A DNA stretch of 64,000 bases from Trichosporon coremiiforme (GCA_039545355.1 BCJJ01000002.1:1893518-1957517), one strand, 5' to 3'; counted from the stretch's first letter, positions 33,604 through 46,146 are shown. A program made the numbers and translations. Notes: generated by a model from the letters alone, not told the origin.

Positions 33604-34574
33604 TGGAACGAGTGTCGTTGGTTGGGTAGGTGTAACGAGTGTTGTGTGATGCGATGAGAAGAGGAGAAGCCAAGACGGGGATGATAAAGGCTGTCACCTC
33701 ACGTCGAGACAGAGGGCGCCAAAGGATCGGGTGATGCGAGATCCGGTTACTTCAGACGGGTTGCAATGTCCACGTCGAGTCCTCTCGTGCGGAGACACCG
33801 ATGCCTTCCCCGTCACTCAGACTGGTCAGACGCGGTCATCCCCGGTGATACCCATTATCCGGGGCCCTGCACTCGACATCCACCGGACTTGGCCATGTGC
33901 CGAGCCACGCGATCGTCGCATGCCGGTTCCGAGCCGACTCTCCCACGGTGGGCGTTCCCCGAGGCTCGGCCCAGATCTCACTGTAGAGACGCACACTCAT
34001 GCCCGAGGCGGACTGGTGCAGATCTCCTTGGGTCCCCATCGCCGTCGGCCTCAAGTCATCTTGCAGTCGGATCCCTGCCGATCGACTGAGCATACGGCGC
34101 ACACGGCACAGGGGCCACGAGTCGTTCTAGTCGTCACCACTCAACCTCATGTTGCAGATACTGCTATCGTGGGACTAGTCACCTCGTACTCCATCTTCCC
34201 TTGACAACCGCGTCTTCTTATCGCTTTCTTCACCACCAAATCACCCCTCCTCACTCCCCCCACCCCATCCACTCGCCACCCCACTACACCCGCTCCACCT
34301 CCACCCCTTCCCGCCCTCAACTGGCTGTGGCAATCCTCGTCTGCAGCGATCGACCAACTCGACTCCGCAGCGACTTTTCCCTCCATCTCTTTTGCCGGCT
34401 CATCACACCGACAAACGAACGCCCGTGCCCCGTCGCTCAACCCACGGATCCAGCACAGCACGCCAGTTCTACTCCATCACCAACACAAGCGTGCACGCTA
34501 AAACAAATGCGATAAGCCTTCAACCCACGCTGCTCCGACATCAACATCTGTACTGACCCCGACGACCCATCATC
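33604..34574. promoter_or_regulatory. Divergent promoter region, amidase/Zn2Cys6 regulator
   Basis: 971 bp between two divergent ATGs. It contains a CGG-N5-CCG inverted half-site pair at 33790-33800 and further CCGG/CGG half-sites at about 33,845-33,935, the kind of target recognised by Zn2Cys6 dimers. The part from 34,200 to 34,470 is pyrimidine-rich and reads as the regulator's leader. Confidence 0.5.
33790..33800. promoter_or_regulatory. Candidate Zn2Cys6 site CGG-N5-CCG
   Basis: The 11-mer cggagacaccg is an inverted CGG pair with a 5-bp spacer, 187 bp before the amidase ATG. In GC-rich DNA such a match can arise by chance, so it is only a candidate. Confidence 0.25.
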
Positions 34575-37369
34575 ATGGAAGAGGCTATGCAGTACACTGA
34601 CATTCTCGACGACGAGACCCTCGCGCCTCTGAAGCGCAATCACGCTTGTCTCCAGGTGCGTCTATCGGGGTGAGCCGAGAGCTCTGAGCGTTATCAGATT
34701 GGATCCTTCTACAGGTTTCGTCGTGGCTGTTGGCGTTCAGCTGCAACCTTCTTGATGATAGCTAACCCCAGTGCAAAAAACGCAAGGTAAAGTGCGACGC
34801 GGTGCGACCGACGTGCAACCCCTGTCTCCGTAGCCATGCGCATGCCGTGCGCTCCGCGCAGCGCAACAAGAGCAAGCCGCCCCCGCTCTCATGTACTTAT
34901 GCCGACGACGATGAGCCCGAGCCCCTGGCCGTCGCGAACGGGGAGCGCAAGCGTGTCTCGTCGATGACAGCCGGACCGAAGCGCGCCGCGATTGGTGGGC
35001 CAGACAAGCTGGCGCGGGAGCGCGAGCGCCGCGCCGAGGAGGAGAGGGACACGCTGAAGGCGCGCATTGGTGAGCTACTTTCTGCACATTCGAGCTGACG
35101 TTCAGCCGAGCTCGAGGCTAAGATTGCGACGTTGACAACGTCGGACAAAGCTTCCGTCTCTAACAGCCGGTGGGGCGAGCCTCTGTCCAACTTCCAGATC
35201 CCCGCGCCGCAGATCAACGGCGCGCCGAGCGACACGCTCCCGTTCGTCTCGATCGAGGCGGGAGAGGCGGGGCAGTTCCAGTCGTTCGACTTCAGTAACC
35301 TGCTCATGATGCCGATGAACTGGCCCAAGAACCTGCCCTCGCCCGCCGTGCTCGAGCACCTGATCGACATCTTTTTCCAGTGCGAGCCGCAGATCTCGCG
35401 CATCCTGCACCGCGACACGCTGATGGCGCGTGTGGCTCTGCCGCCGGCGCACCCCGATTTCCCGTTCTCGGGACTCCTGCACGCGATCTGCGCGGCCGCG
35501 GCACCGCACACGGCCGTCGCGACCAGTATTCCGCCCCAGCAGCTTGAGGGCGTGCGCCAGCGTCACATCGCGAGCGGTGTCGACCTCGAGAACTGCGAGG
35601 ACTTTGCGACGGCCCAGACCGAGGCCGCGGAGCGGTGCATCCGGCACAAGACGGGCGCGTGCATGCTCGGCTCCGGCCCGTTCATCTTTGACGCGACGCG
35701 CGCGAACATGATCCTCTCGTTAACTTATTTGAACAAGGGCATTGCGCTGCGATCATGGATTATGAGTGCTGCGCCTGTGCGCCTGATCCACGCGCTCGAG
35801 ATCACGAACCGCAACCTGCGTACCGGTGGCAAGCCGCCTATCATGGGTGCGCCAGCAACAGACCGGGAGCGGGAGGAACGCCTCGCCACCATCTGGCTGA
35901 CGTACATGTACGACGTTGGTTTCGCCGTGAATGCATGCTGGACGCCGATCTTCAACATTGACACGATCTACAATGCGCTTCCGACGAGCGCAACAGAGTT
36001 CGCGAAGAAGCAGCACCTCGGCGCGTCCATGACGGGAAACCCTCAGACAGCCCACGAGGCAGACGTCATGGTCCACCATCCGGTGCATGACGCGTTCGTG
36101 CTCGCGATCAAGGCGAGCATGCTCTTCGGCCGCGTGAGCAAGTGGCTCGGAACCTGGAAGCAGCGCCACGTCCGCGCAGGCGACACGCAGGACGCGCTCA
36201 GCGCGCCATCCTTCGTCCAGCTCAACGCGGAGATTATGGCGTTCCAGCTCAGTGTGCCGGCGGAATTCAAGAACATCTACCGGCTGGTCGACAGCGGGGA
36301 TCTGACGCCATTCGACGCAGACCTGCTGTCGCTGCACATCTTCCCGAACACGGCTTTGCTGCTTCTGCACGAACCCCTGATCGACTGGAAAGGACCCGAG
36401 AACAGCGCCATGCGCCAAGTGCAGAAAAGCTTCGAGGCCATCGTCGGTCTCCTGCACCTGATTCCCTCCCAACTCGACCTGTCCCTCGTGCTCACGCCAC
36501 TGCTAATATTCTGCCTCTTCACGACCGGCCGCATTATCACGCTCTTCATCGGCCGCGCGGGGAAGGAGGAAGCCTACGCCCACTCGATGCGGTGGAAGAC
36601 GGACCTCGGCGTGATCCAAGGCGTGATGGAGCGGTATGGGACTAAACACTCGATCGGCGTCTTGCTCGGCGAATTCCTCAAAGTGCACATGCAACTCGGC
36701 GGCGAGCCGGAACACATGGACGAGATGTGTGCGCGTAGAATGCGCGATGTGTGCGCGACCTCTAGTATCGGCGAGTTGAACTCTGGTTCAGGCTACGGGG
36801 CCGTCGATGGGCCGGGCAACGCCGAGACTGGCGGTACAGGTTATGAATCCCAGAGCCAGTCTGGCAGTGGATCACGCCCGTCGACCACGTCTATTCCTGG
36901 CCTCAGCCCGCCCAAGGGAGCAGCAACTTCCCACTCGAATCCCTCCGTGGGCCAGACGCCAGAGTCAGTGGACGCGGTCGACTTTGAGACACAAGCGCGC
37001 ACGTATTTCCCGCCCACCGACAACAGTGGGACCATGTCTATCGACGAAGCGACAAACGGGGGGTTCATGAATTTGAACGGAGGGTTCAGCTTCACCCCGA
37101 ACTCTCACGCCTCTTCCGGTTCCACACCTAATGGCGCGAGCGCGAATGGAGGGTCCGCGTTTGGAGGAGCTAATGGGTTTGGAACGCTGGGAGGAGGGCA
37201 GAATGGGATTGATCCGGCTCTGCTCGATATTCTCGACCCGACAGGAAGCATCCAATCCCACCTTGACACACACAAGGGCGAAACGAGTGCCGAGGCGTAT
37301 GTCCGTAACCTGCTTTCTGGGAATGGGGCAGGGGACGTTGTCAACTGGCTGGGAAGCACGGGGCCCTAG
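34575..37369 (+). CDS. Zn2Cys6 transcription factor with fungal regulatory domain
   Basis: Exons are 34575-34655, 34772-35069 and 35106-37369 (introns 116 and 36 nt), giving 880 residues. The zinc cluster reads C25-x2-C28-x6-C35-x6-C42-x2-C45-x22-C68; the last gap (22) is much longer than the usual 5-9. A charged coiled-coil (~95-130, ..RERRAEEERDTLKARIAELEAKIATL) would mediate dimerisation. The middle is a typical fungal-specific transcription factor domain: LPSPAVLEHLIDIFFQCEPQ, ILHRDTLMARV, FSGLLHAICAAAAP and the LHIFPNTALLLLHEPLIDW segment. The tail (~600-850) is Ser/Gly/Asn-rich and probably activating. The cluster is split by an intron between C25 and C28. The gene diverges from the amidase. 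Target genes are not deducible. Confidence 0.92.
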
Positions 37370-40300
37370 TCTCCCTCTTCTCTGTCTCTCCGCTTCTTCT
37401 CCGTTTAAGGATTGTGTCGCGGGCTTGGGTCGTTAGGGCTTAGAGTTTGCCTCCGGTGTTCTGCTTCAGGATCAGAAAAAGGAAGGGCGATAGGTGTACA
37501 ACTATGATTTAGCTAGCTATATACAGTAAAACGGCGCGAACGGCGCGTGCCATCTTAGTACGCACGCGCTGCTCTGACCAACATTATGTAACAGTATACC
37601 GAGAATGCGATAATAATGCCCCTCTCCTTCTGCCAGCCTCTCCACCGGTCCCTCCAGTGCACTGCGGTATGAGACTGGGATCATGTCTCCAGTCCCAAAA
37701 CGATCTGGAACAGGACCGGAGCAAAGGGCATACAACTGCAACAGGCAGAGACAGTCACTGGCTGCACTGAACCCTTCTTCGACGTCTCGACGTCGGGCTT
37801 TGCGTCCAGCTTTTCCAGCTTCGGGCTTTGCTTTCGGACTCGGCATCCGTTGCCGCCCAGGTCTCGGCCCGGCCACCAAGCCAGCGGCCAGACCCAGGCG
37901 GAGCGAGGATTGCCCGCAGCCACTGTGCTGCGGAAGACCTATTCGCCGCGCATGCCGCGCATTCCTGCCACCAGCGCCCGCTCGATCACGGCGGCGACCC
38001 AGACTTACTAGGTCCCCCGCCGTTTAAATGCGCCAATAATCCAGATCGTAGACGGTCGGCTCCAGGGATTGATTGGCACACAAGCTGTCTGGCAAGCTGT
38101 CTGGGAGGCGGCACCACCTTTGCGTCCGAGCCTCCGGAGACCCACATTTTACCAGATTTTAAGCAACGAAAGCGGGGTGAGTGCGGCAGCCCACCCAGCA
38201 CCCAGGACACTGCATTAATGCGCCAACACCGTTGAGTAGGCGCTGCTGACTGGGGCGTTCAACTCCCGGGACGAGTATAATAAAGCTTTTGAACGGCTGA
38301 GCTCACAGTGGGTCCGGCGCATGTGACGATCACAGCGGCTACGGCCGTCGTGCATGCAGGTTCACACTCACCACGGGTTGCGCGACGATCGCGAACGGGC
38401 GTGCCGGTGCATCGGGTCGGCCCGACTGAATGCTGGGTTTTGTGGCTTTGGGCTGAATTGAAAGTGGGGTGCCGGCGGTGTGGGTGCAGGCGGGCCAGGT
38501 GGACACTGTGGAGAGAACAGTCCTTAGCCGTGGCCATAGCGTCGAGAGAAGTCCCGACATCATGCAGATCCATCCACGGTTTGCGGATCAACGTAGAGAC
38601 GACTCTTAGCTCGCAAACGTGCGACGCCATGTCGATCACGGGAGGCTGCCGCATGCTTACGCGATATGCGCTGTGACATAAGCTTATTCTGCGCGTCAAA
38701 GGCGATCGCCTGCTGTTCTTCTGTCCGAGTCAGCGCGGCGATGGCAGTGTCAGGCTGGGAGAGTTTGCTGCGAGGTATGAGGCGTTCCGTGAGGGGCTCT
38801 GTGAGGGCTCATAAGGGCCTGACGCAAGCGAGTGAGGGTACACCTTCCGCCTCGGACTTCTGCCGCAGCTATCTCAGGCTCGGCGGTCCTCTGCGCTTGT
38901 GACTCGTCCAGACGCATGGCGCAACCAGAGCGTGTAGAGCATACGGAGCCAAATGCATGGACGATGCCGTGCAGGGCTCATCCTTCCGACGACCGCGCCC
39001 CGAAGAGCCGAGCTTCGGCTTCGGGGATGGACCATACTGAGCCCGGACTGGTGCGACCGTAGGGTACAGCATGCGGGGCTGCGGAGTCCTGGATGTATCC
39101 AGCCGTAATGTTCTGAGGATATGCCGGCATTCCGAAACCCCTACCTTCGCTGCCTCCGTGCCGTCGTTGCCGCTTGCTTCTGGCGTTGCCCGTGTCTTCG
39201 TGTCTTGGGGTTGAGACGTCGGGTTAAGGCTGCCTGCCCACAACGACCTGTTACGGTGTCCCCCCTTACGCACTGCCGCGGCTGGTGGCAGCTTCGTCGC
39301 AGCCGGGCGCGTGGGCCCCGGAGGGAAGGCCGAGTTACTTCCGGTGGATTTCCCGCGAAGAGCAGGTACGTGTGCGGATTCATGGGTGCAAGTGCGCAGG
39401 TTCGATGCCAGTTGAGAGCGAGATCTCATGATCTCGGTCGGCCGTCGGGCTGGCGTTATCGGGGCAGACGGAGGTGGGAAAGGGAAGGCGCTCTGCCTTC
39501 CCTCGGGCCCTGTGTCGGCGCTCGAGGGCGGTCGTGTGCCCCCAACTGCCCTGCAGGTCGCAGGACATGGCCTGGAAGCTTTGTCGCGTTCCTGTGGCTC
39601 ACCTGGATGTCCTTGGCTGGGCTTGGCTGAGGTTGACCGTGTTTGCCTGAGGTGTGCCTGGAAGCAGAGGGAAAGTGAGAGATGTTGGAAAGGGAGAAGG
39701 CAACGGTGCGCGGCGCCGTGTGGCTTTTTCATGGAGGTGTCTGCGGAATGTGGCACCCCATGGCTAGCGGGCTTGCAGTCGTACTGCGGGTCGTTCTCCG
39801 CTCTGCGGTCGCCGGCGGTACTTGAATTTCGAACTCACAGGTTGAATTCGAAACAGGCTATGTTTTTGTGCATACTTCAGGCAGAAGCTCGACGTGGCGC
39901 ACCCAAAGATGACCCGGAGCACCCTCTTTCTGGTCAGGACGTTTGCCCGGCCAAACCGGCATAGTCGGACTGAGCCGTCCTGGCTACCAAACCGAAACAA
40001 ACGCGAGGGTCTGTCTGATCCAACCTGTCGCAGCCGCATGAATGGCGGAGGGTATGCTCGTTTAGCACTCCGTCGCTCGGAGTGCATCCGTATCAAAACA
40101 AAACGCTGACGATGCGTACGGTTATCGTCGGAACTGGAGCTGGTGCATACAGAACGCGGCTGCTGCTCACAGAGAGCGGAGACGTGGAGTGATAAGACCA
40201 TGGTAGCATTGGCAATGTTGTATTCCTGCAGCGGACACTTAGTCGTGCGGGTAACAGTGCGGGGCTGTTATCTGCCTTGCTCCAGCCTTACTCTTCTCGG

Positions 40301-43300
40301 ATGGAAACCCCCACGCTACAAGGATTCCAACTATAAGATGGTGCCTGTCTACGCCGATACGGCAGAACGTGGCCATCTTGCTGCCGTACTGACAGTCCCA
40401 TGGTTGGCCAGGACCTGCAGATGGTGTACGTGCACTGTTCGTGGCTCCATCTGGCTGCATGGCTGGCTTATATCAAAGTCTAACCTGCAATCGATTTGTT
40501 CGGTAGCGCTGGTGGCGACCGCCTCCTCACAATTCCCTACGATGTACACACTGCAGCCGTTAGAACCTTGTTTTGATGTGGCCATGTGATCTTCTGGTTC
40601 TGCACTCCCCTCCCCTCCCCCCCCCAATGTCTCGTTCGGAAGCCCCTCATCATCACCTCGGCCCCGGTGCCCATTGGCTATCATTCGGCGGCCTGTACAC
40701 AGCATCTCGGCACTGCCCGCATCAGCATTCGGACGTTATGTCCACGGCGCAAGAAGTGAAGATGGAGGCCGTTGCTACCACGCCACGAGCGCCGGCGTAA
40801 GGGCCGGACGGGCCAGAAATGTATTGGAGGCGTGGATTGGCTGAGCCCCAAATGTGACAGAAGTCGCGCATGACCTGTTGCTGCAGTTCTACTCACGCAC
40901 AGACATACTCGCAAGATACTAAGATACACGATGCACAGGTGAATAGACGACAATCCAAAGAATCATCAGTTGACAGAACGGCGGGGCCTAATTCCCCTGG
41001 AGGCGTTACTTCCGAGGGAACATATCTTGGCCCAAAGTTCGGAATGTCATTTTCAATCACCACCGCGAACCCACTGCAGCTTCAGAGTATTAGGTCATAC
41101 CGGGCCCCGTCAGTCCGGACCCACTATGCAGCGCACCGATGAGCTGGTGGTGAGGGCGGCAGGCCGCTGCCAGACGTCACAGACTCAGGACGACGGACCT
41201 TAACGGCTTCGGCCTGTGAGTGTAAACTGGCGTGCGGAATGTTGGGCGTTTCCCGGATTCAAGCACACGGATGCTTCTGCCCCACACCCACTTTGACCTT
41301 CCACTATCACCGAGTAGCCACCAATGTCTGCTTGCTGCCCGGGCAGGTCATCGACGGGCCTGGCGTATTCGACCGGCGCCTGAGGAGCCTGGAGATCTTG
41401 TCTGCATCGGTCGTCGCTTGTCGGCACTGCAACCTGGTGGATGATTTGCTGAGAGAGCCTTGTCCTGGCGAGCTCCTGGACAGCTGATGATCAAACATGC
41501 CCTTAACATGAAAGGCCATTGACGGTTTAAATCCTGGTTGCGGCGCTATAAAATTGTCACTTGTCTCCACACATACCTCTGATCCTTATCCTCGTCGTCG
41601 GACTGGCAGTTCTTCGGCAGGGCACCGCCGACTGTCAGCAGGTGCTCCCTGATGTCGTACCCTCCCGACAGCTCTGGACCCTTCTACCGACCCTCAGATA
41701 GCCCCTCAACACCTTCCGCCATCAACTCCTCCACATACCGCGTTCTTTGCTGACCCGTAAATCACAGTCCGGCCACACCCATGGCGAGCCAAACAGCCGG
41801 GGCGCTCGTCGGCCATACACCTGAGTGTGCGACAAGGTGTCTAAGGTCCTGTAGACAGCGTTGGCTGAGGTTGAACTAGGAGTGAATACGGAGCAGCATT
41901 CCAAGGCAATTTGCGAGGTCGATTCCAGTGCCTGCCAGGCGCACCCAGGATATGTTATCGTCATCCATCGTCCAGTCACCACCTGGCATCGGGTCTATTC
42001 GAAGCCTTCCAGACAGCCATGCCGTCTACAAGCGTCCTGCGGGGCGTCGCAAGTAGTGGGATGTGCTGCTTGCAACTTTCCATAAAAGATATGCATGCAT
42101 AGTGCTGGTTTTGATGTTCTTCTTTCCGTCTGCGGTTTCCCATTGTCGACTCGACCATCTGAGCGCGGCACTCAGACTTTCGCAGCTCAACCAGCGAAGT
42201 ACTGCTAACACGCTGTACAGTCGCTCCTGCCGACCCAGTGCTCCGACTCTCGAATCGCTTTAGGCTTTACGTTTCGGCATAATAATTCAAATCAGTCCTT
42301 GACTTTACATCGCACTCTCAACTACCAACTTGCCTTCCAGCCAACCACGTATCGAAAAGCCGTTAAGTTAGCTGACCTTTCCGAGCGACTTCTAAGTGTT
42401 CAGCACAGACCCCAGACTTTCGCCACCGACATCGCCTCCTTCCTCCTCACAACAACGTCGTCATCTCCACATCCCCCAATCGCACCTCCACCCTCGGCCT
42501 AGCCCGGCCAACATCTTCATTGACGTTGGGCACCAGACACCGGCTGTCAGGCACAATCAATTCAACCAACCCATCGACTTCCGGCATCGCAGCGATCCAC
42601 CTCGCGCCAGACCTTGCTCGACTGCCTCGTCCGGTGCGGGCTCGGCCCTTCTATCCACTGTCTCCCGATCTTGCGTCTCCGATCTCCGAACTTTTGGGAG
42701 TGCGAGATCTGTGATTGTCGATTTCAGAGTGGAACAAGATCCCTCACAACAATAGTTCGGCCGGGACCGGTGACCGGTGACGCTGGACGCCAGACGCGCC
42801 AGACGCCTACCAGCAACGCCCGACGCCAATATCTTCTGTGACAGAAACGCAAGAAGCAACTCTGCCTGCCACCTGCGTCATCACCTTCTGCTGCCTGCTC
42901 AACGGATTGTCATTCCCCACGGATCACACAACTTTCCAGTGAGTTGCCCCGGCCTTCCCCTTGCTCGTGCCTTCGTCCGTTTCTGCTGTCTTTCTTCCGT
43001 CTTGCCCCTACTGTGTTTCTCTGTTCCCCTTGGTCCCTGTTGCTTCTATTGTCGATTTCATCGTCATCACCGCCTCGTTCCTTGTGGTACGAGCAGGTGA
43101 TGCAGTCGTCCGGCTCAGTGCCTGGACGACCGTGCCTCAGAGAAGCTTAGAAGTCTGGGTTGATGGCATGAGAGCTGTCGAGCGTAGATCAGCTGCATGC
43201 CTCCGTTGAGCAGTTCTGCAGCTCTCTTACTCTATCTCTGGACACAGCAGAGTCTCCTCGGTGCCTGGAGAACTCCTCTCCTGGCGTTTCGGTGTGGCTG

Positions 43301-43387
43301 CTTCTGGCCCATTACGAGTTGTCCCCTTTCTTCCCTCTCAGTCCTTCCTCACTTTTTTATGGCATGGGGTGATCGTCAGACCTTGCG

Positions 43388-43597
43388 CTATACTCTGGCG
43401 CCTTTGAGAAGGGGTGGGGCGATAAGCCCCAACACGAGGGCGAACAGGAAGAAGCCCGCCAAGATGTCGTGAGCAGCAGGCGATATCCAGAAGCGGAAGT
43501 GCGGCGGCCCAGGTACGACGAGGTACTGAGGCACGCCTCCGGCGACGGCCAATGGCGCTGCCGTGTGCTGCGCACCAGGTGACTGGCGCGTACCCAC
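43388..43597 (-). CDS. Weak candidate: small single-pass membrane protein exon
   Basis: A 69-codon frame without its own ATG (it opens with GTG, so an upstream exon would be required). It encodes a polar N-part and then a plausible transmembrane segment, DILAGFFLFALVLGLIAPPL, ending in a short basic tail (LKGARV). It resembles a tail-anchored or small organellar membrane protein, but I could not find a companion exon or any family. It may be chance or a relic. Confidence 0.2.
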   Translation of the reverse strand: MGTRQSPGAQHTAAPLAVAGGVPQYLVVPGPPHFRFWISPAAHDILAGFFLFALVLGLIAPPLLKGARV

Positions 43598-43875
43598 ATG
43601 GCTTCCGGACTGGTCATGCCTACCCCAGCGACTTCAGGTACGAGGCAGCAGGTACGCAGGCTAGGTAACGATCGAAATCAGAGACAAATTTCGAGCCATT
43701 CGATAATAATTGTCTGTGGCACCATGGCACCGCGTCACTTGTTCCCTGTTCTATTGTTCTCGGGATTTGCCTGCAGATTGCCTGGCGTGATTTGCCTGAC
43801 TGTCTGCCTGCCTGGCCCTAGGGGTGTCTGCTGGTCATGCGTCACAGTCACACCTGGGCGCACGCATTCTCCATC

Positions 43876-43926
43876 ATTCTGGCTCTTGGACTATTCTGGC
43901 TCTTGGACTATTCTGGCTCTTGGACT
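43876..43926 (+). repeat. 17-bp tandem repeat, 3 perfect copies
   Basis: Three identical head-to-tail copies of attctggctcttggact, followed by a partial variant (ggggtcttggac). It lies in the gene desert. Confidence 0.92.
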
Positions 43927-44475
43927 GGGGTCTTGGACGCTTCTCCGTCCCAGTCCAGCCTCCAGCCGATGGCGCAGTTGGCGCTTCTGGAAGCCCGGAC
44001 CGCCTATTCCGGTCGGACTCGGACATGCCCTCATGCGCGCTCATGAAATGCTGAGGCAGTTCGACTGTGCACACTGAGACCAGTCCAAGCGTCGGGACGT
44101 AAATGCCCGGAGTAGTCGCTTGCACACGAGCGGCCACCTGCCCAAGACGCACGGGTTGCAGCTCCCGCGTGTTTTCTCACGAACATGGGGCTCGTCACTG
44201 GGACTCTAGCGCTGCGCTTCCACTCTGAGCTGGGCTCAAGCTCTTCCTTCCTCCCCGGAAAAAGAATACTTTAGCTGCATTCCCCGAGAAACGCCTCCCC
44301 CGTCATGCACTGGGGATGGGGGAGAGAAAGCCATGCACGGGTCTTCCGTCGCATGAAAGCCGCGCAACGCTCTCCATAACAGCTCAGCTCTGAACGAGAC
44401 GTTGGCGGCGCGAGGCAGAAAGCAGTGTGAGGTCGCAAGGGCCAAGGAGAAACGCGTCGCACCCAGCCTAGTTGT

Positions 44476-46146
44476 CTTTATATGCTGCGTGCTTCATGCT
44501 TCACAACGATCCTCTTTTCCCTTGTTTACTTTCTTTTGTCGCGATCTACACCCGCCCCAGACGATCAGCTAAAGCCCCTCAGGCCCCATTTGCGCAGCCG
44601 TGGACGACCAAGTAATTCCATCAACGCTCTATTGTCCTTCGTACTCATCTCAATACCAAACGTAGGGCTCGTCTTTGTCTGTCCCACTTGACGGCCAGGA
44701 GAACAAAGGTTGTCAAGCTCGACAGGGCCCTTTGTTTCGCCTGAGTGACGTCTTACACAACGAATACACCACCGTGTTCACGTCCGTATCAAGGCGTGGA
44801 TCTACATAAACTTTTGGCAGTCGACCTTTGTTGTCTCTTATCTCCATCAACAATATCTTCCTCCCCCATCCCGTCCTCATTCTTCCTCGACAACTCCATC
44901 GCCATCGGAGCATCTCAACAACGGACAGATTCTGTCCTCAGCGCTCGACTCGAAGGGTATCCATCGCTCAAGCTCACGCCCACGACGAGAAGATCGCCAT
45001 TAACGGATAAGGCAACCGTCCTTGAGGCATTAGGTGAGTGGCGTTCTGGAGGAAGCCCCTACGACGCGCGCAGCAAATTAGAGTTTGGGTCGATGCTGAC
45101 TGCGAGAGCCATAGTCAAGGGACGAGGTCCGACGTCTGTTCGCAAGTCGACGTCCCGCATTCGGATATTCTCTCCTGCCACACCTTTACCAGCTGTCAGC
45201 CTGCTAGTCAGACCAGCCCGAACAGGAGCGACTTGTGAGACCCTGCGACGCCATCGCCTAGTCCGTTATCCTCGGTCGACTCCTGCGATCTCATACGGCG
45301 TCTTCCTGGAACCATCGCAGCCGTCTCAGCCGATCCACTTCCCTTCGGTCTAGCCTACCGCAACACCGGTCCGTTATTTCGGCCGCCTCCAATCTCGGCT
45401 TCATTTTTGAAGTTTGTGTCGGTGAGTACTGCATGGCTGGGATCCAATCTGCCGTATCCTCTATCCCTATCACACGGCCAACGAGGCTTAGAAGCATCCA
45501 ACCACAAGGAGGTTGACGGAAGGGTTTGGTGTGCGCACGGCCCTCGCACAGTGGTGGGCGCTGTGTGTCTCGCGTCTCTGCCATCGTGCCTTGGGTTGCC
45601 ACCCATGGGCTAGCTGGGCTCTCTACACGCCGCCCGCCTCGACCGCACTGGCTCTCCACGTTCTTCCTCATCCTCGTTCGCTGCTGGCTGCTCTCCGCCA
45701 CGCCCAGACCTCCGACCCCCTTCTGCACCTGTCGTCTCCTTCCACGGCCTCTCACTCTTTCTCCTCTTCTCCTCTGCCCTGCCCTCTGTTCTGCTCTCCT
45801 GCCCTGCCCCTTCCTTCTCCGTCTCCATCACCGCAAGGCTTCCCCTTCTCGACACCGCCACCCACGACGCCACAGCACTACGCACCACACCTACCTTGAG
45901 CACTCATCAAGTACATAGTATTGGACGGACGGAGTGCACCTCTGGCTTGATGTCAACAAACAACCCGCACCCACGCCCACACTCACACCCACACCCATAC
46001 ACTCTCCCTCCCCCTCACGTTATCCCCTTCTGTGTCTTCGCTGTTCCGAACTTGTCCCTCGTCATCCGCTGTTGTTTGTTGTGCCCTATCTGACACGAAA
46101 CAGACTTTCACGCAGAGATCCGACAATCCTCAACCAGCCACTCAAC
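44476..46146 (+). promoter_or_regulatory. Probable promoter-proximal region and spliced 5' leader of the HMG-box gene
   Basis: Pyrimidine-rich plus strand starting just after a TATA-like tttatatgct. A likely leader intron begins at the GTGAGT near 45,421 and could end at the ctgacacgaaacag acceptor near 46,103, about 40 bp before the ATG; another donor is at about 45,031. Several upstream ATGs occur, so translation may be controlled by upstream open frames. Boundaries are inferred. Confidence 0.4.

Larger units (their letters stand above)
37370..46146. other. 8.8-kb gene desert upstream of the HMG-box gene
   Basis: By far the longest stretch without a convincing gene in this otherwise compact window. 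Frames such as 38,869-39,756 (minus, 295 codons) and 39,121-39,630 (plus) are low complexity and domain-free. From about 42,280, and again from 44,480 to 46,146, the plus strand is strongly pyrimidine-rich. It carries several donor-like GTGAGT sites (for example at about 42,931, 45,031 and 45,421), consistent with a long spliced leader. TATA-like tataaaa occurs near 41,549 and tttatat near 44,476. Regulatory DNA and possible non-coding transcripts are the likely content. Confidence 0.5.

Noticed and set aside
38869..39756. 295-codon minus-strand frame in the gene desert
   Set aside because: No recognisable domain, Pro/Ser/Arg-rich shadow composition, no splice-site support; transcription would be needed to reconsider it.
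41520..41540. tRNA B-box-like ggtttaaatcc
   Set aside because: No A box, anticodon arm or acceptor stem pairing could be built around it.
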